From: Diphasiastrum complanatum
Taxonomy: Eukaryota; Streptophyta; Lycopodiopsida; Lycopodiales; Lycopodiaceae
Assembly: GCA_029204225.1 (NCBI GenBank)
Contig: CM055112.1
Span: 24,214,097 to 24,278,096 of the forward strand
Direction: 5' to 3'
Length of the DNA: 64,000 nucleotides
This document shows positions 33,113 to 44,793 of the stretch, one piece after another. Every line of letters begins with the position of its first letter. The stretch's first letter is position 1. Under the pieces are notes generated by a model, which saw only the letters and a program-made list of their open reading frames with translations, was not told where the DNA came from and ran no database searches. Made by a program: the position numbers and the translations under genes.

Positions 33113-35665
33113 TGTATTTCGTTTGACTCCGCTCTTACAGCTGCGAGAGATCTTAGCTGCCTGCCTATTCCATCTCCAAAGAATTGCTGAAACACATCAA
33201 CCTTTTCCTCTGCTTTCCTTCTCCTCGGATTTGGATCGTCACAGATTTTTCGAGCAAATCATCGAGAACTCTGATTTTACGATCGATGGATCAAACCAAA
33301 GAAGCAGGAGGCGGGGATGGAAGCAAAATGTTTGCTTCCATCGAGCCTGCGAGGAAAATCAGACATGCTTCCCAACCTCCTTAACAACACGACATCTTTC
33401 ACGCCCCCCACTTCGATGTTCGCCACGCGTCAGAGATGCCATTTGTACGCTGTCGATCGATTAAATATCTAACACGTGGCAAAATATACATGATCCCAAA
33501 AATATCCAACGATGGTAAGCTTAATCACCTGCACAGTCATAGATTTTAATTCACAATTGGATTGACACGACTTATAATCATGCTCTCGCACGTGTTAGAG
33601 CTTTGGCGGGACCCAATAATAAATACTCACCATGGGACCCATTTATATGGCCATTGAATTTGCATCCCAGAGCTTTAAGTTTAATTTAAACATACCTCAC
33701 GCATCTCAAAAGGATCTACTTATTTCGCACCATCACTAACAAGTTAGAGAGTGCACCTCAGAGGCACCTCCAATGCGTCTACTCCACACGTCCCACACCA
33801 TCTAAGGGAAAAGATTTTTTTTTTTTCCCTTAACTCCATCCAAGGATGCATCTACTCCACACGTCTCACACCATCTAACGGAAAAGATGTTTTTTTTCCC
33901 TTAACTCCATCCTTTGCCCTTGGATGGAGTGGGGCCAGCACTGCAGGTGCCCCTGGAGTGCACTCCTTAAGCATTCCCAGTTCCCACCGTCTCCCACTTA
34001 TTCTCCCCATCTCTCTCAACCCCCCACCCGCACTTCCCACAACAATGGCAATGCAAACTATGTTGATCCCACCCTTGCGAGCGGGGCCACTTTTTAGTGT
34101 CATTTAATTTACATTGCGTGTTATTCTTCATGCAACTCGAAATCCTTGAGAAGCTTGCTCTAAAGTTAGAACATGTGTGCCCAAAACCTCCTAAAAAACC
34201 TTGTGTAAGATGTGATTATTAGTCAAAGCCTCCTAAAAGGCCTTATGTAATATGTGATTATTAGTGAACCCAATAAGCCTCCCTCATTTGGCACACCCGA
34301 GGGATTTAAGTCCGAGCTCACGTCTATAAAGCATATTTGAGAATGATTATGTTTTATTAAGAGACTAAAGTGAAGAATCACCGTCAACTAGCGAGACTTC
34401 CGATTCCAATTTTTTGAAGATGAGTGACGTGCTAGCAACGCCACCCATCCACGTGGCGTTCACTCAAATACTCGACACCAGTGACTCAAAAAAAAAAAAA
34501 AGCCGATACCCAAAACTCCCGCATATTTAAAAATCCGAATACCCTCACAACATTGGATATTTCAAATGAGTCTTGTGTGTTGGCATGGAATTCATAATCC
34601 TAATGGATGGTGTTTTTTTTGTATACAGAGTTACACAACTAGTATTTATACACAGCATATACAACTTGGCAACACCATGTGGGCAACGCCATGTGGGCAA
34701 CGCCAAGTGAGAAACAAGCTCCTAACATGTCATCACTACGCAGCGGTTGGGATTCAAGTTTGCACCTTGCCGGTCACAGTCAACAACTCTACACATAGAC
34801 CGTGCCACGATCGACTGGATGGGTTTTTACATATTGCTTGTCTTTGTAAGGTAACATGTTGTTAAGTAGGTTACCTTTGGCATGTGATGGATGTTTGAGA
34901 AAAAAATTATTCTCCAAGGGGATGCCTCATAGGTTTATGTTGGCATGTTCACCTTTGGGTCTGTTGGCTTTTGCAACTAGGGTGATCAATGAACTCAACT
35001 TGGGAGCACCCCTTTCTACCCCTCGCTTCCTTAAGGTAATCTCACAATTATTGTTATCAAAGTAGCTACTATGAAGGAGGTTTCATTGTGATGTAATGTG
35101 TTGCAAATAGAGGTAGTTTTGAGCTTTTTTTTACTTTGGATCTTAGCTTGTTTTGGTTTTAATTTAGTAGCTTGACGCTTTCTTTGGATTCTCTGTTGCA
35201 TAATCCACCTTCCATTGTAGACAATACCATTTTGTGCATAGACTTCTACTTCATTTGGTAAGGTTGATATGAGAAGAGCTTTCTAATAACTTCATTCAAT
35301 CTAGCCCGCTCTCCCTATGATACACAATAATACATTTGCTTTAAAGTATTGTTCTTGCAAGCTCCCCATAGCTTACAAGGAACTTTGTAACAACATTTAT
35401 AGTTTCTACGACAAGCAGCACTAGGGGCTTGTTGGTGTGACAAATCACTTGCTATGGAAGACTAAGTGAAATCTTCACCAAAAACATCTATGTGAAGGAT
35501 TAAGTGAATTTTCTATGAAGCTATTTAGCATAAGAATTACATTATAGAGTTAGGCATTGCTAGTCTTGTACATTTGAATTGTGTGCCATATAAGTTCTCT
35601 GATAGAAGAAGCGTGAGAGTGCTTTTATCCTCGTTGGTGTGTGAAGAATGTGAATGAATCATTCT

Positions 35666-35717
<52 letters not shown>

Positions 35718-36879
35718 GAACCTAACAAATCTAAACAAAACTGCACATTATCACCACAATACCAAACATACGAATATTAAAGTAAATCAAATTCGTATAG
35801 AGTCATCACAGTCAAACATATCATATTGACCAAACCCAACAACCAGCAAAAGTTCCAAGTTGAGGATAATATGCTCACCTGCATCCATCCACAACAACAC
35901 CCGTGTTAGAACAGGGACATTATTGTGGGAACTACAGTTGTCTACACATACTCTCAGTTGTTATACATGTCGCAACAAGTAGTCATTGCCAAGTTAGGTG
36001 ACTCTAATTTTGTCCATATCATGAGTAAAAAGTCGGACATTGTTTCAACTTTACCTAAAGTTACAAAATCATAAGGTTAACAGTGTATAATCAGTGCTTG
36101 AAAGTCAACAATTACAAAAGTACGACTAAAGTAGACAATTACATCCACACTAGTTTTAAAGTAGAGTTCAAAACTATTTGCCTAATCCCTTTTCAAAATG
36201 CTTATCGGAACACCATCCCTTTTTCTAAGTAACAACTTAGAAAAATGTTTATTGCACTGCCAATTTCAAATTGTCAGGGCATTACCGTCCACAAATAAGT
36301 ATATATAGACTTTAACAGACAGGTCTAATCCAAGTCATATAACTAAACCCATCATACCATTTATATTAGAAATAGTCGAAGTGTAACCAAAGGTTTAAAC
36401 AAAAAGCAGAACACTTCAAAGGAAACCTCGTTAATGAAAGCTAAGCATCAATGAGTAGTAAATTCATGATCATTTCATGGCACTTCAACTCTTCATACAT
36501 GTTAGTGGCAACAACCATATTAAGGGGATTAGAAGACTGTTCACGTGAATTTTTTCATTGTTAGCATTCAAAGTGTTGTACGAAGTCTGATCAAAAGAAC
36601 TCAAGACAGTTCGTTATTGTGATCATAGTGACCGAAACAAGCAAGTAAATCATGAGAGCATTTCTTAATTAGACCTCCTACATTCATTTACATCCGACGT
36701 TCTCTCTCCTACATCCGGCATGCATTCTCTCTCCTACATCCGACGTTCATTCTCTCCCTCTCACCTTCTATTGACCGCCACGCATTCCTCCTTTGTGGCT
36801 ATCGACAACCTCTCCCTTCTCCTGACCTTCTCCTAACTCTCTACATTCGACAGTCCCCTAACTCCACATCCGATAGTCG
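33113..36879. other. Gene-poor interval between MET1 and gypsy-2
   Basis: No recognisable gene. It holds small tandem duplications (about 33770-33915, a ~75-bp unit with CTACTCCACACGTC..CCATCTAA; 34185-34265, a ~45-bp unit with CCTCCTAAAA..TGTGATTATTAG), a (GT)n tract, and CT-rich CTCCTACATCCGRC repeats at 36677-36745 just before the truncated gypsy-2 LTR. The MET1 promoter probably lies at its left edge. Confidence 0.6.
35668..35713. repeat. (GT)n microsatellite
   Basis: Uninterrupted GT tract of 46 bp. Confidence 0.97.
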
Positions 36880-36974
36880 CTCTCCATATTGGTTGGGTGG
36901 TTCATGCTTCACAGGTGTCCTTTTAGTTTGCATGTGATTGGAATTCTGTAGATCTTCACTTGGTGGTTCTTACA
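36880..36974 (+). repeat. gypsy-2 5' LTR, only the last ~95 bp left
   Basis: CTCTCCATATTGGTTGGGTGG through TTGGTGGTTCTTACA matches the last part of the LTR at 43284-43746. Upstream the match stops abruptly in CT-rich CATCCG repeats, so the 5' LTR was truncated or replaced. Confidence 0.85.
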
Positions 36975-36988
36975 GTGGTATCAGAGCT
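36975..36988 (+). promoter_or_regulatory. gypsy-2 primer-binding site (tRNA-Met)
   Basis: GTGGTATCAGAGCT immediately after the LTR end. Confidence 0.9.
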
Positions 36989-38757
36989 TGGATCACATCT
37001 ACCAAGAGGTGGAGCTTGAGGATCTTGGATTTTGCAGTTCTTTTGGTGTAGCTCTTTGCTTATTCTTCCCGATGTTGGAATTCAATTTCAAGTAGGTGGA
37101 TTCTCAGATCCTTGATGTAATTTCAGCCTAAAGATCATAATTGTGGATTTGTTCCATGAATTTTGATGGAAATCATAGGATTTTTTTATGAATTTAGTGA
37201 ATTTTTCACCTAGAGTTGATGGCTTTTGCAAGGAATTGATTATAGGATCTGGTGTAGCACTTTTTCTAGATTGTAATTTCTGTTTTACAGTCATTAATTA
37301 CAGAATTTAATGATTGCATGTTGGTTGAAAAGTCAAAAGGTTGATTAGATAGTGATTTTGGACCACAAATTGGGGTTTGTGGACCATAAATGGGCTATGG
37401 AAGCCATGTTTGACTTGAATCAGAACTTTTAGTGCTTGCATACAATGTAATTACAGGGATTTGGATTTGAAGGCACGAATTTGTGGATTTCCCCCACAAA
37501 TTTTGGTCAAAATTGGTCAAAAAATAAGGTTTTTTGATGGTTTTTGGACTAATTTTGGGGTAGATCTCAAAATTCTCAGCCAAGAATTGGTATGATCATT
37601 TTTGAAGATGTAATTAAGTTTTTCCTAAGTTGTGATGAAGTTTGGTAGGGACTAGACACCATTAGGGAGCTCAAAACCTTCAAAAATAGTGTATTTTTTA
37701 TGATTTTTGAGCATGAATACCTCTCAATTGGGAGTTTGAACCTGTTGGTTCTTGTTACAAGCTGAAATTATATGTTGTATTTCCTCTTATTTGAGCCATC
37801 ATGCATCCAATTTGGATAGATGTGCATTAGACACCAACATGTTGAAGTTTTGCTTGTTGAAGGAGGCCAAAAATGCATTTTTTGCAAGATCTGAGCTTCT
37901 ATGCCTCTCTAATGAACCTTATTAGAGTGCTTGTGACCTCTGATCCAAGGCTTTTGGTGCTGGGATGTGTTTTTTGATGATACCTCTCCAAAAAAGTGCG
38001 CCCTCCTACCTGTTTTTCAGCCATTTACCGCTCACACGTGTGAAGCCATAGGTGTAGGGTGACATGGCAAGTGCCTTGTAGACCCACTCTCCCTCCATAT
38101 TGTGCTTTACAGCGACCAATTTGGTGTCTTGTAGAGAAAGTCATGGCCGTCTGAAGTTTGGCAATTTTTGAACTAAATTTGCAAAATTTTGGAATTGTTC
38201 TGATGCATGCATGCTTGTAATGCAGTATAGTGCTTTTTTGATGATGGAAATGTATGGATAGATCTGCATGCATGCTTAAATGCATGATGCATGCATAACC
38301 AGTGATTTTGATCAGTAGAATTCTTGCATGTGACTATTTTTAGCAATTCTAGATCAAAAAGCAGATTTCGTAGCAATTAGGCTATTTAGGAAAAAAATTT
38401 ACTTTTTTTGAAAAATTTAGTGCATGTCGAGTAGTTCCATGCAGGATCTTTCGAAATGATATCGATTTGTGACAGTGCTTGTGTTTTTGCAAAATCGATC
38501 TGATCAATCGATTTTCACAGTTGGTCCATTTTGAACGGATTTCAAAAATCCCAGTTTTTCGTAAATTTTAATAATTGGTCATAAAAAGTGGTTGTTGCTT
38601 AATTGTTCTGATATTGATTTTGCAAAAGATTGCTCAAACAAGTGAAAGACCTTGTTGAATGATATCAGCCTGTTATGAAGGTTTTGAACGATTCACTTAT
38701 TAGTTGATGATTGGATCTCGACTAATTTAAGCACATTTTGCATGTCAGGATATCAAT
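36989..38757 (+). other. gypsy-2 untranslated leader
   Basis: About 1.8 kb, T-rich on the plus strand, without a conserved frame. It contains runs of TTTTGATGG / TTTTTGATTTT phrases. No domain was recognised. Confidence 0.6.
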
Positions 38758-39700
38758 ATGGCAGACAATAATGCAAATGTAGCTCTCGATGGTCAGCTGC
38801 CAATGCCTACCTATCTGCAAATTTGTCAGTCATTAAGCCAAGCGCTTAATGAAATAAACAACAAGAACACTTTACGTAATCAACAAATGGAAGTACTGTT
38901 AAATCAAGTGAGAGCTTTGTCTGTTCTGAATTTGGGCTTTCAGCCTGAACCATTTTTGGAGGAGAAGAAGGAGAAAAAACTTGCAATTGTGGATGACTGG
39001 TTAACCAAGTGGACCGGTTATTTTAACTTACACAGAATTCCTGAGGAGAAAAAGATTGAAAGTGTTATTATGTTCTTCTGTGGTAAAGCTTCATCGTGGT
39101 GGCACGACTTACAACCTAGACCTACATCTGGTCTGTATTTGAGTTTGAAAACTCATTTGTATTTGACAGTCTTGCACTTAGTGTTCAGAAAGTCGTTTGT
39201 GGTTGTGGACGACTCGGATTTTTACCAAAGATTTGTGAATTGCAAAATGGGTACTCGGAGTTTGGACTCGTACCTACAAGATTTTATGGATTTATGGAAT
39301 GAAGTCCCCTCATTCGATGCAAAATTGGCTGTGCGGCAATTTATCCTAGGTCTGCCTACAGATTATCAGAATGAGTGTAAGTGTAACGTGCTTCAATCCT
39401 TTGATGATGTAGTTCATGTCGCGAAAGCATACGACTCCACAGTTGTGGCATATAGGAAGCAGTTACAGGGTAATCCATCTGGATCATCCGGACCCAGCTA
39501 GAAAAAAGAGAAGAAAAGAGTTTGTGGAAATAAGGACAAAAAATATTTCGATGAACTGGATTAAGCTGCATCTGAATTTAGACAAAAGAAAAAGTTGCCC
39601 CGAAAAAATGCTAGAAGGACCAATGTTTGTTTCCATTGCAGTCAACCTGAACACGTTATGAAATTCTACTCAGAACGAAAGAAAGGCGCAACTCAAGTGA
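38758..39700 (+). pseudogene. gypsy-2 gag
   Basis: MADNNANVALDGQLPM starts a 247-codon frame with the retrotransposon gag core (DDWLTKWTGYFNLHRIPEEKK, ASSWWHDLQ, DSYLQDFMDLWNEVPSF, FILGLP). A TAG (39499) and a TAA (about 39559) interrupt the same frame before a degenerate zinc knuckle CFHCSQPEHVMKFY, in which the last Cys is Tyr. Gag forms the virus-like particle in the family. In-frame continuation past the stops shows these are point mutations rather than the true end. Confidence 0.85.
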
Positions 39701-42079
39701 TTGAGATGCCAGGTAAAGAGAATCTTAAGTTGGAAATTGATAAAATTAATTGTGAGTGTGATTGTTCTTTCAGTACTACTTCATTTTTGCCAAATGATTT
39801 ATTTCATTTGAAAGGCATTGTGAATGGACATGAAGTTAGTATTTTAGTGGACAGTGGATCTACTCATATTTTCATTAACTCTGGTCTTGTGTAGAGACTC
39901 GGACTCAAAACTGAAGCCAGTAACCATAGATATCAAGTATATCTAGCTTCAGGAGCAGAGTTGGAGACGTGGGATGTGAAAGTTCCAAGACTCCCTGTTT
40001 GGATCCAGGATTATAAAGAGCTAATTGATTTCCATGTTTTAGATTTAGCACGTACGGATATTATTCTAGGATACAAGTGGTTATTTAATAAGCATCTTGA
40101 AATAGATTTTGAGAAGCATGTTCTCTCTTTTCAGGAGGGTGAAGAAATAGTTATATTGTTTGGAGACAATTTTGTACATCCATCTGGGATGAGTTCATTT
40201 GCTAATGTAATGGAAAATTTTTGATTCATAGTATGAAGCTTATTCTTTATTTGCTAAGCCAATTTCGGATTTATTTGAAATGCATCTAAGTAGTTGTGAA
40301 TTGTCAAAAATTCTTAACTCGGTAGACTTAGATCAGGAGCAAATTGAGAAGAATAAGCTACTGTCTGAATTCAAAGATGTATTTCCAGAAGAATTACCTC
40401 ATGGAATATCGCCGTCCAGATCAGTGGACCATAAGATTGAGTTAATTCCACGTAGTCATCCTATCTCTAGACAACCTTATAGGTTTTCTCAGAAAGAAGA
40501 GGTAGAGATTACTGAGCAAATTGAAAATTACCTGAAGATGGGTCATATTCAATCAAGTAAGTCGCCTTGGGGTGCTCTTGTTCTTCTGAAAGCGAAGAAA
40601 GATGGAGGCTTTAGGATGTGTGTGGACTACAAAGGGTTGAATAAAGTAACTATTAAAAATAAATATTCTTTGCCTCGTATGGATGATCTGGTAGATCGAT
40701 TAGGTGGAGCTAAATACTTCACAAAGATAGATCTTAGAACCGGATATCAATAGATTAGGATTCATCCGGATGATGTGCAGAAGACTGGCTTTCGGACGAG
40801 ATTCGGTCACTATGAATTTCTCGTGCTTCCCTTTGGGTTAACGAATGAACCAGCTACATTCCAACAGATGATGAACGATCTTTTTTGTCCATATCTAGGA
40901 AAGTTTGTGGTTGTATCTTAAGTGATCTTCTCATCTACAATAGGACACTTAAGGAGCATTTGAGTCATCTTAAGACTGTCTTAGATATTCTCAGACGAGA
41001 GAAACTCTACGCTAAGGAATCTATATGTGAGTTCTTTAAGCATGAGTTGTTGTACCTCGGTCAATAGATCACCCGTAGTGGGTTAGAGATTGACGAGAGT
41101 AAGGTCAAGACAATGCTTGATTGGCCGATACCGAAGACGGTTAGAGAAGTTAAATCTTTTTTCGGTTTTACAGTTTTCTTTCGTAAGTCAATTGAGGATT
41201 ATGCTAAAGTGACAGCACCTTTCAATAACTTGACTAAGGGCAGAGTTAATAAAAAAAAAAAAAGGTCAACCTAGCAAGCCTATTGAGTGGAATGATGAAT
41301 TGAACCAATGCTTTGAGAAACTCAAGCAAATGGTTGCTTCAGCTCCTGTTTTACATATCACGAATCTTGATTTACCTTATGTCGTGCGAGCTGACGCATG
41401 TGATTCGGCGATTGGGGCAATTCTTCTACAAGAGGATAGGTCGATAGCGTTTGAAAGCAAGAAACTCACGGGGCCTCAGTTGCGTTATACAACTTAGGAG
41501 AAAGAGTTATTTGCTGTGATACATGCACTTAAAACCTGGAGGCATTACCTTTATGGTAGTCAGTTTATAGTGTATACAGATCACCAACCTCTGAAGTACT
41601 TTTGAAATCAGAATGATCTAAGGGGTCGTAAAACTCGATGGGCTGAGCTTATGCAGGAATTTGATCATGAGATCCAATATGTCAAGGGCAGCTTCAACCA
41701 AGTTGTGGATGCACTTAGTCGGATTGGTGAATTAAATGAATTTTCTTTCACCCAGATTTCCACTGATCTATATCTTTCACTGAGAGGAAAATGTGAACCA
41801 GATTCTCATTTTGGTCCCATCTGGAAGATGGTGGAGACAAGAAAAAATGAGAATGGAATAGAGATTTACTCACAGAGATCTCAGGTTCCTAAGAAAGATA
41901 GGAAAATAGCGAAACAGTTCTCTATTCGAGGTGGGTTACTATTTCGAAATGGGAAAATTTGTGTACCGGCGGATGATGATTTAAAGAAAAAGATTCTTTA
42001 TGAATGTCATGACATTCCCTGTGTAGGTCATTCGGGTATACACAGGACTTTGGACTTGGTCAGAAGAGAGTTTTATTGA
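39700..42079 (+). pseudogene. gypsy-2 pol: protease, reverse transcriptase, RNase H
   Basis: Protease: ILVDSGSTHIFI (active-site DSG, about 39843) and DIILGYKWLF (about 40048). [23 protein letters not shown] (about 40370), [27 protein letters not shown] with a TAG at 40751, [12 protein letters not shown], then a frameshift at the YLDD box, which now reads ILSDLLIY. RNase H: VVRADACDSAIGAIL and [13 protein letters not shown]. Further stops occur at about 41065, 41495 and 41603. The A-run at about 41250 adds a frameshift. It is non-functional. Confidence 0.85.
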
Positions 42080-43255
42080 CCGAAACTCAAGCCATTTGTC
42101 AAGTCTTATGTGGTTAAATGTAGACCTTGCCAGTTAGCCAAAGTTGAACGCTTAAAGACTGGAGGATTACTACATCCCCTAGATATCCCTCAAAAACGAT
42201 GGGAAAGTATATCTATGGATTTTGCGGTTGGACTTCCAAGGACCCAACACCAAAATGATTCTATTTGGGTTGTGGTGGATAGGTTGACGAAGTTAACTAC
42301 TTTTATACAAGTCAAGTCAACTACTAAGGCTTCGGATTTAGCCCAGATCTTTGTGGAAAGATTATTTAGGCTTTATGGACTGCCAAGTGGTATAGTTAGT
42401 GATAGAGATCCTAAGTTTACAGGTCACTTTTGGTCAGCTGTATTCCATAAGCTTGAAACCTCGCTTAGTTTTAGTTCTTCTGATCATCCTGAATCAGATG
42501 GTTAGATTGAGAGAACTAATCAGACTATGGAGGATACGTTGAGAACTTATGTGTCTCACAAGCAATCTTAGTGGGAAGATTATATTCCTTTGATTGAGTT
42601 TGCTTATAACAGTAGAAAACATTCTGCTACTGGTTATAGTCCGTTTATGTTGATGTACGGTTTTCAACCTAGATCTCCGGCAAATGTGGAGACAAAGTTT
42701 GTTAAGATCAAGAAGGCAGATTTCTTGCATGATATGCATGAAATGTTGCAAGTGTCCCGTGATTGTATCCGGAGTGCTCAAGATAGAGCTAAGCACTATG
42801 CCGATCTTAAGAGGTCTCCCAGAGATTTTAAAGTTGATGATTGGGTATATCTTAGAATACCTAAAGATTCTAAGACTATGAGTACAAGAAAGCATTATAA
42901 ATTGTCTACGAGATATTGTGAACCGTTTCGAATTATAAAGAAAATTGGTTTCTTAGCTTACGAACTAGATCTTCAGAACAAGACTACAGCTCACCCAGTG
43001 TTTCATGTAAGCCAATTAAAATTAAGTTTGCATGGAGGTGAAGTACTTGGTTCAGAGGAAGGTCTTATCCATTTGGAGGACTCATCGCTTAGTGTTCCTT
43101 TGGAACCTGAAAAGGTACTCAGAAACAAAGATAAACAATTGAGAAATCGTTCTATCTCTGAGTGCTTGATCAGGTGGAAGGGCCGGACTGAGGATGATGA
43201 CTCATGGGAAAGGGTCGAAAGCATAAAGAAGAATTTTTCTAGTTTTCATTTCTAG
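41900..43255 (+). pseudogene. gypsy-2 integrase and chromodomain-like end
   Basis: HHCC region (YECHDIPCVGHSGIH..CRPCQ), with TGA at 42077 where FYWP is expected. Core: MDFAVGLP, VSDRDPKFTGHF, PESDG*IERTNQ (TAG for CAG at 42503) and KQS*WEDY (TAG at about 42569), then FAYNSRKHSATGYSPF. The tail is SEECLIRWKG-like (SISECLIRWKGRTEDDDSWE), consistent with a chromodomain. Four or more transitions account for the breaks. Confidence 0.85.
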
Positions 43256-43269
43256 AGATAGAAATGGAT

Positions 43270-43283
43270 TAAGGGGGGAAGAA
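43270..43283 (+). promoter_or_regulatory. gypsy-2 polypurine tract
   Basis: AAGGGGGGAAGAA run directly before the 3' LTR. Confidence 0.8.
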
Positions 43284-43746
43284 TGTTATGTCCATGTCTT
43301 GTACAAGGGAATCAAAATTATTCCTGACGTGGATAGCTGATCACTCCAGTTGTATGTGGTTATTAGTTATGCTACGTCATTCCGGACGTGGTCGTATTAA
43401 ATAATTAATAATCATATGAGGGCCCAGACCTATAATTGGACATAGGAGCACATGCATGGTGAAGACTGCTTTAATGCAAGAATAGGAGATCAATAGCTCA
43501 ATATATGTGCATGGGGATCCTAAAGGGAATATTCTCTTTCTCTAGAGGAGAATATCCTATTGTGAATTGTGATTCTTGAGCCAGTTTTTCCTCTCCTCTC
43601 TTGTGTTCTTCACTGTGGCTTGGGGGTGGATTGGTTAGGGTATTGATTAGCCTCTCCATATTGGTTGGGTGGTTCATGCTCCACAAGTATCCTTTTGGTT
43701 TGCATGTGATTGGAATCCTGTAGATCTTCACTTGGTGGTTCTTACA
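43284..43746 (+). repeat. gypsy-2 3' LTR
   Basis: 463 bp from TGTTATGTCC to TTCTTACA. Its last ~95 bp match 36880-36974. Confidence 0.85.
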
Positions 43747-44389
43747 CTCCCCTCCTCCCCCCCCAAAAAAAAAAAAAAAGTCTGTTGGTGAGGATGTTGT
43801 TGCTTGTAACTGTTCATGCTCAGGATTGGATCGGCTTGTGGAACACGTAGTTGAAACACGTTGAACATGCGACTGGACTAAAGAGTGAACAAATTTTAAC
43901 TAAATTTGTTCCAATCTTGTTGTAGTTGACTCAAAAATGAATATGGTAATGAGATGTAGGAATCAACTCTAAGTTGACATGGATTTCTCATATTTCTCAA
44001 AAATCGTAAACTGCCGTACAAGGGGATCTGAAGATAGATGAATGAAAATGGGTTCTGGAGATGCTCTACAGAAGACTCTCGTGTAGTAACTATTTCTCAT
44101 GCAAAAATCAATCGCACACTAGGAATGAAGAGCAACAAGGAAATAAACAAACATTACAAAGAGTAAGAACTGTATGGCACGTATCGAACAAAACTTGCAT
44201 TCATCAACATTGATAATTTACCTTGATAGTTGCAATATTCCATTGTTTGTAGAGTAAGGAGAATTACTCTCATATGCCCTTGCCAAAACAAGGCAAGGTT
44301 GGTGACACTAAAATCTACTATCATTGATAACAGATGTTGTAAGATATAGCTTGAGATGCAGGTATGGTTGAGGTACTATGTCCTGAGGA
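43747..44389. other. Spacer between gypsy-2 and the gag-type element
   Basis: Begins with a C-rich then A-rich run (CCCCTCCTCCCC, A15). No gene or element was recognised in the remainder. Confidence 0.5.
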
Positions 44390-44793
44390 CCTCTCTGAAC
44401 AAGAGATTCAGAACCGAATTTCTAGCTGAATTTCCGAATCCTAGATTTATTGTGTATTGGCACATTGGAAATCTTATCAGCATGTGGAAAGACAAATAGA
44501 GTTGAGGTTGTAGAAGGGGAGAAAAACTGTCAATTCCCCGTGGAGATTGCTCTTGGTTGGACATTGTAGCAGATGACGGAATATCGGTTTCACTTTCTTT
44601 CGACAAGGACTCATTTCAGATTGTCTTTTTGCATTATGGCGCTGATGTATTGTGCGGTATTGTAGAAGTTTGCAAGAAACTTCTCGATTGAGCAGCATGT
44701 TTAACTGTTGGTTGCTATGTTGCTCGTGTTGTTTTTGTGAGGATCCTATCGTGATTCATAACTGACGTGACGGGTAGGTAGGATCTTAGTTGG
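44390..44793 (-). pseudogene. In-frame continuation of the gag-like ORF, broken by point stops
   Basis: Reading on past the stop at 44794 in the same frame gives about 130 codons with no indel but seven stops. They are mostly TAA/TAG in Gln-like positions or TGA that CGA could have produced (CPK*PTKILPTR, SYESR*DPHK, NS*TCCSIEKFL). The long shared frame suggests a former C-terminal extension (protease linker or unknown domain). No family was recognised. Confidence 0.45.

Larger units (their letters stand above)
36880..43746 (+). mobile_element. gypsy-2, decayed Ty3/gypsy LTR retrotransposon
   Basis: Layout: 95-bp remnant of the 5' LTR (36880-36974), tRNA-Met primer site, a 1.8-kb leader, gag (38758), protease, RT, RNase H, integrase, chromodomain-like end (to 43255), polypurine tract and a full 3' LTR (43284-43746). 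Gag and pol share one ancestral frame set broken by about ten stops and several indels. Most stops are TAG where related elements have CAG. Same family type as gypsy-1 (shared PHGxxPSRxVDH, NKVTIKNKY, FAYNSxKHSATGYSPF) but with different LTRs. Confidence 0.9.

Noticed and set aside
33286-33384. Short plus-strand ORF MDQTKEAGGGDGSKMFASIE.. upstream of MET1
   Set aside because: 33 codons with no recognisable family and no clear splice partner; may be a chance ORF in the MET1 5' region. Not annotated as a gene.
33751-34107. 118-codon plus-strand ORF
   Set aside because: Composed of a duplicated CTACTCCACACGTC segment and T-runs; no domain, low-complexity text.
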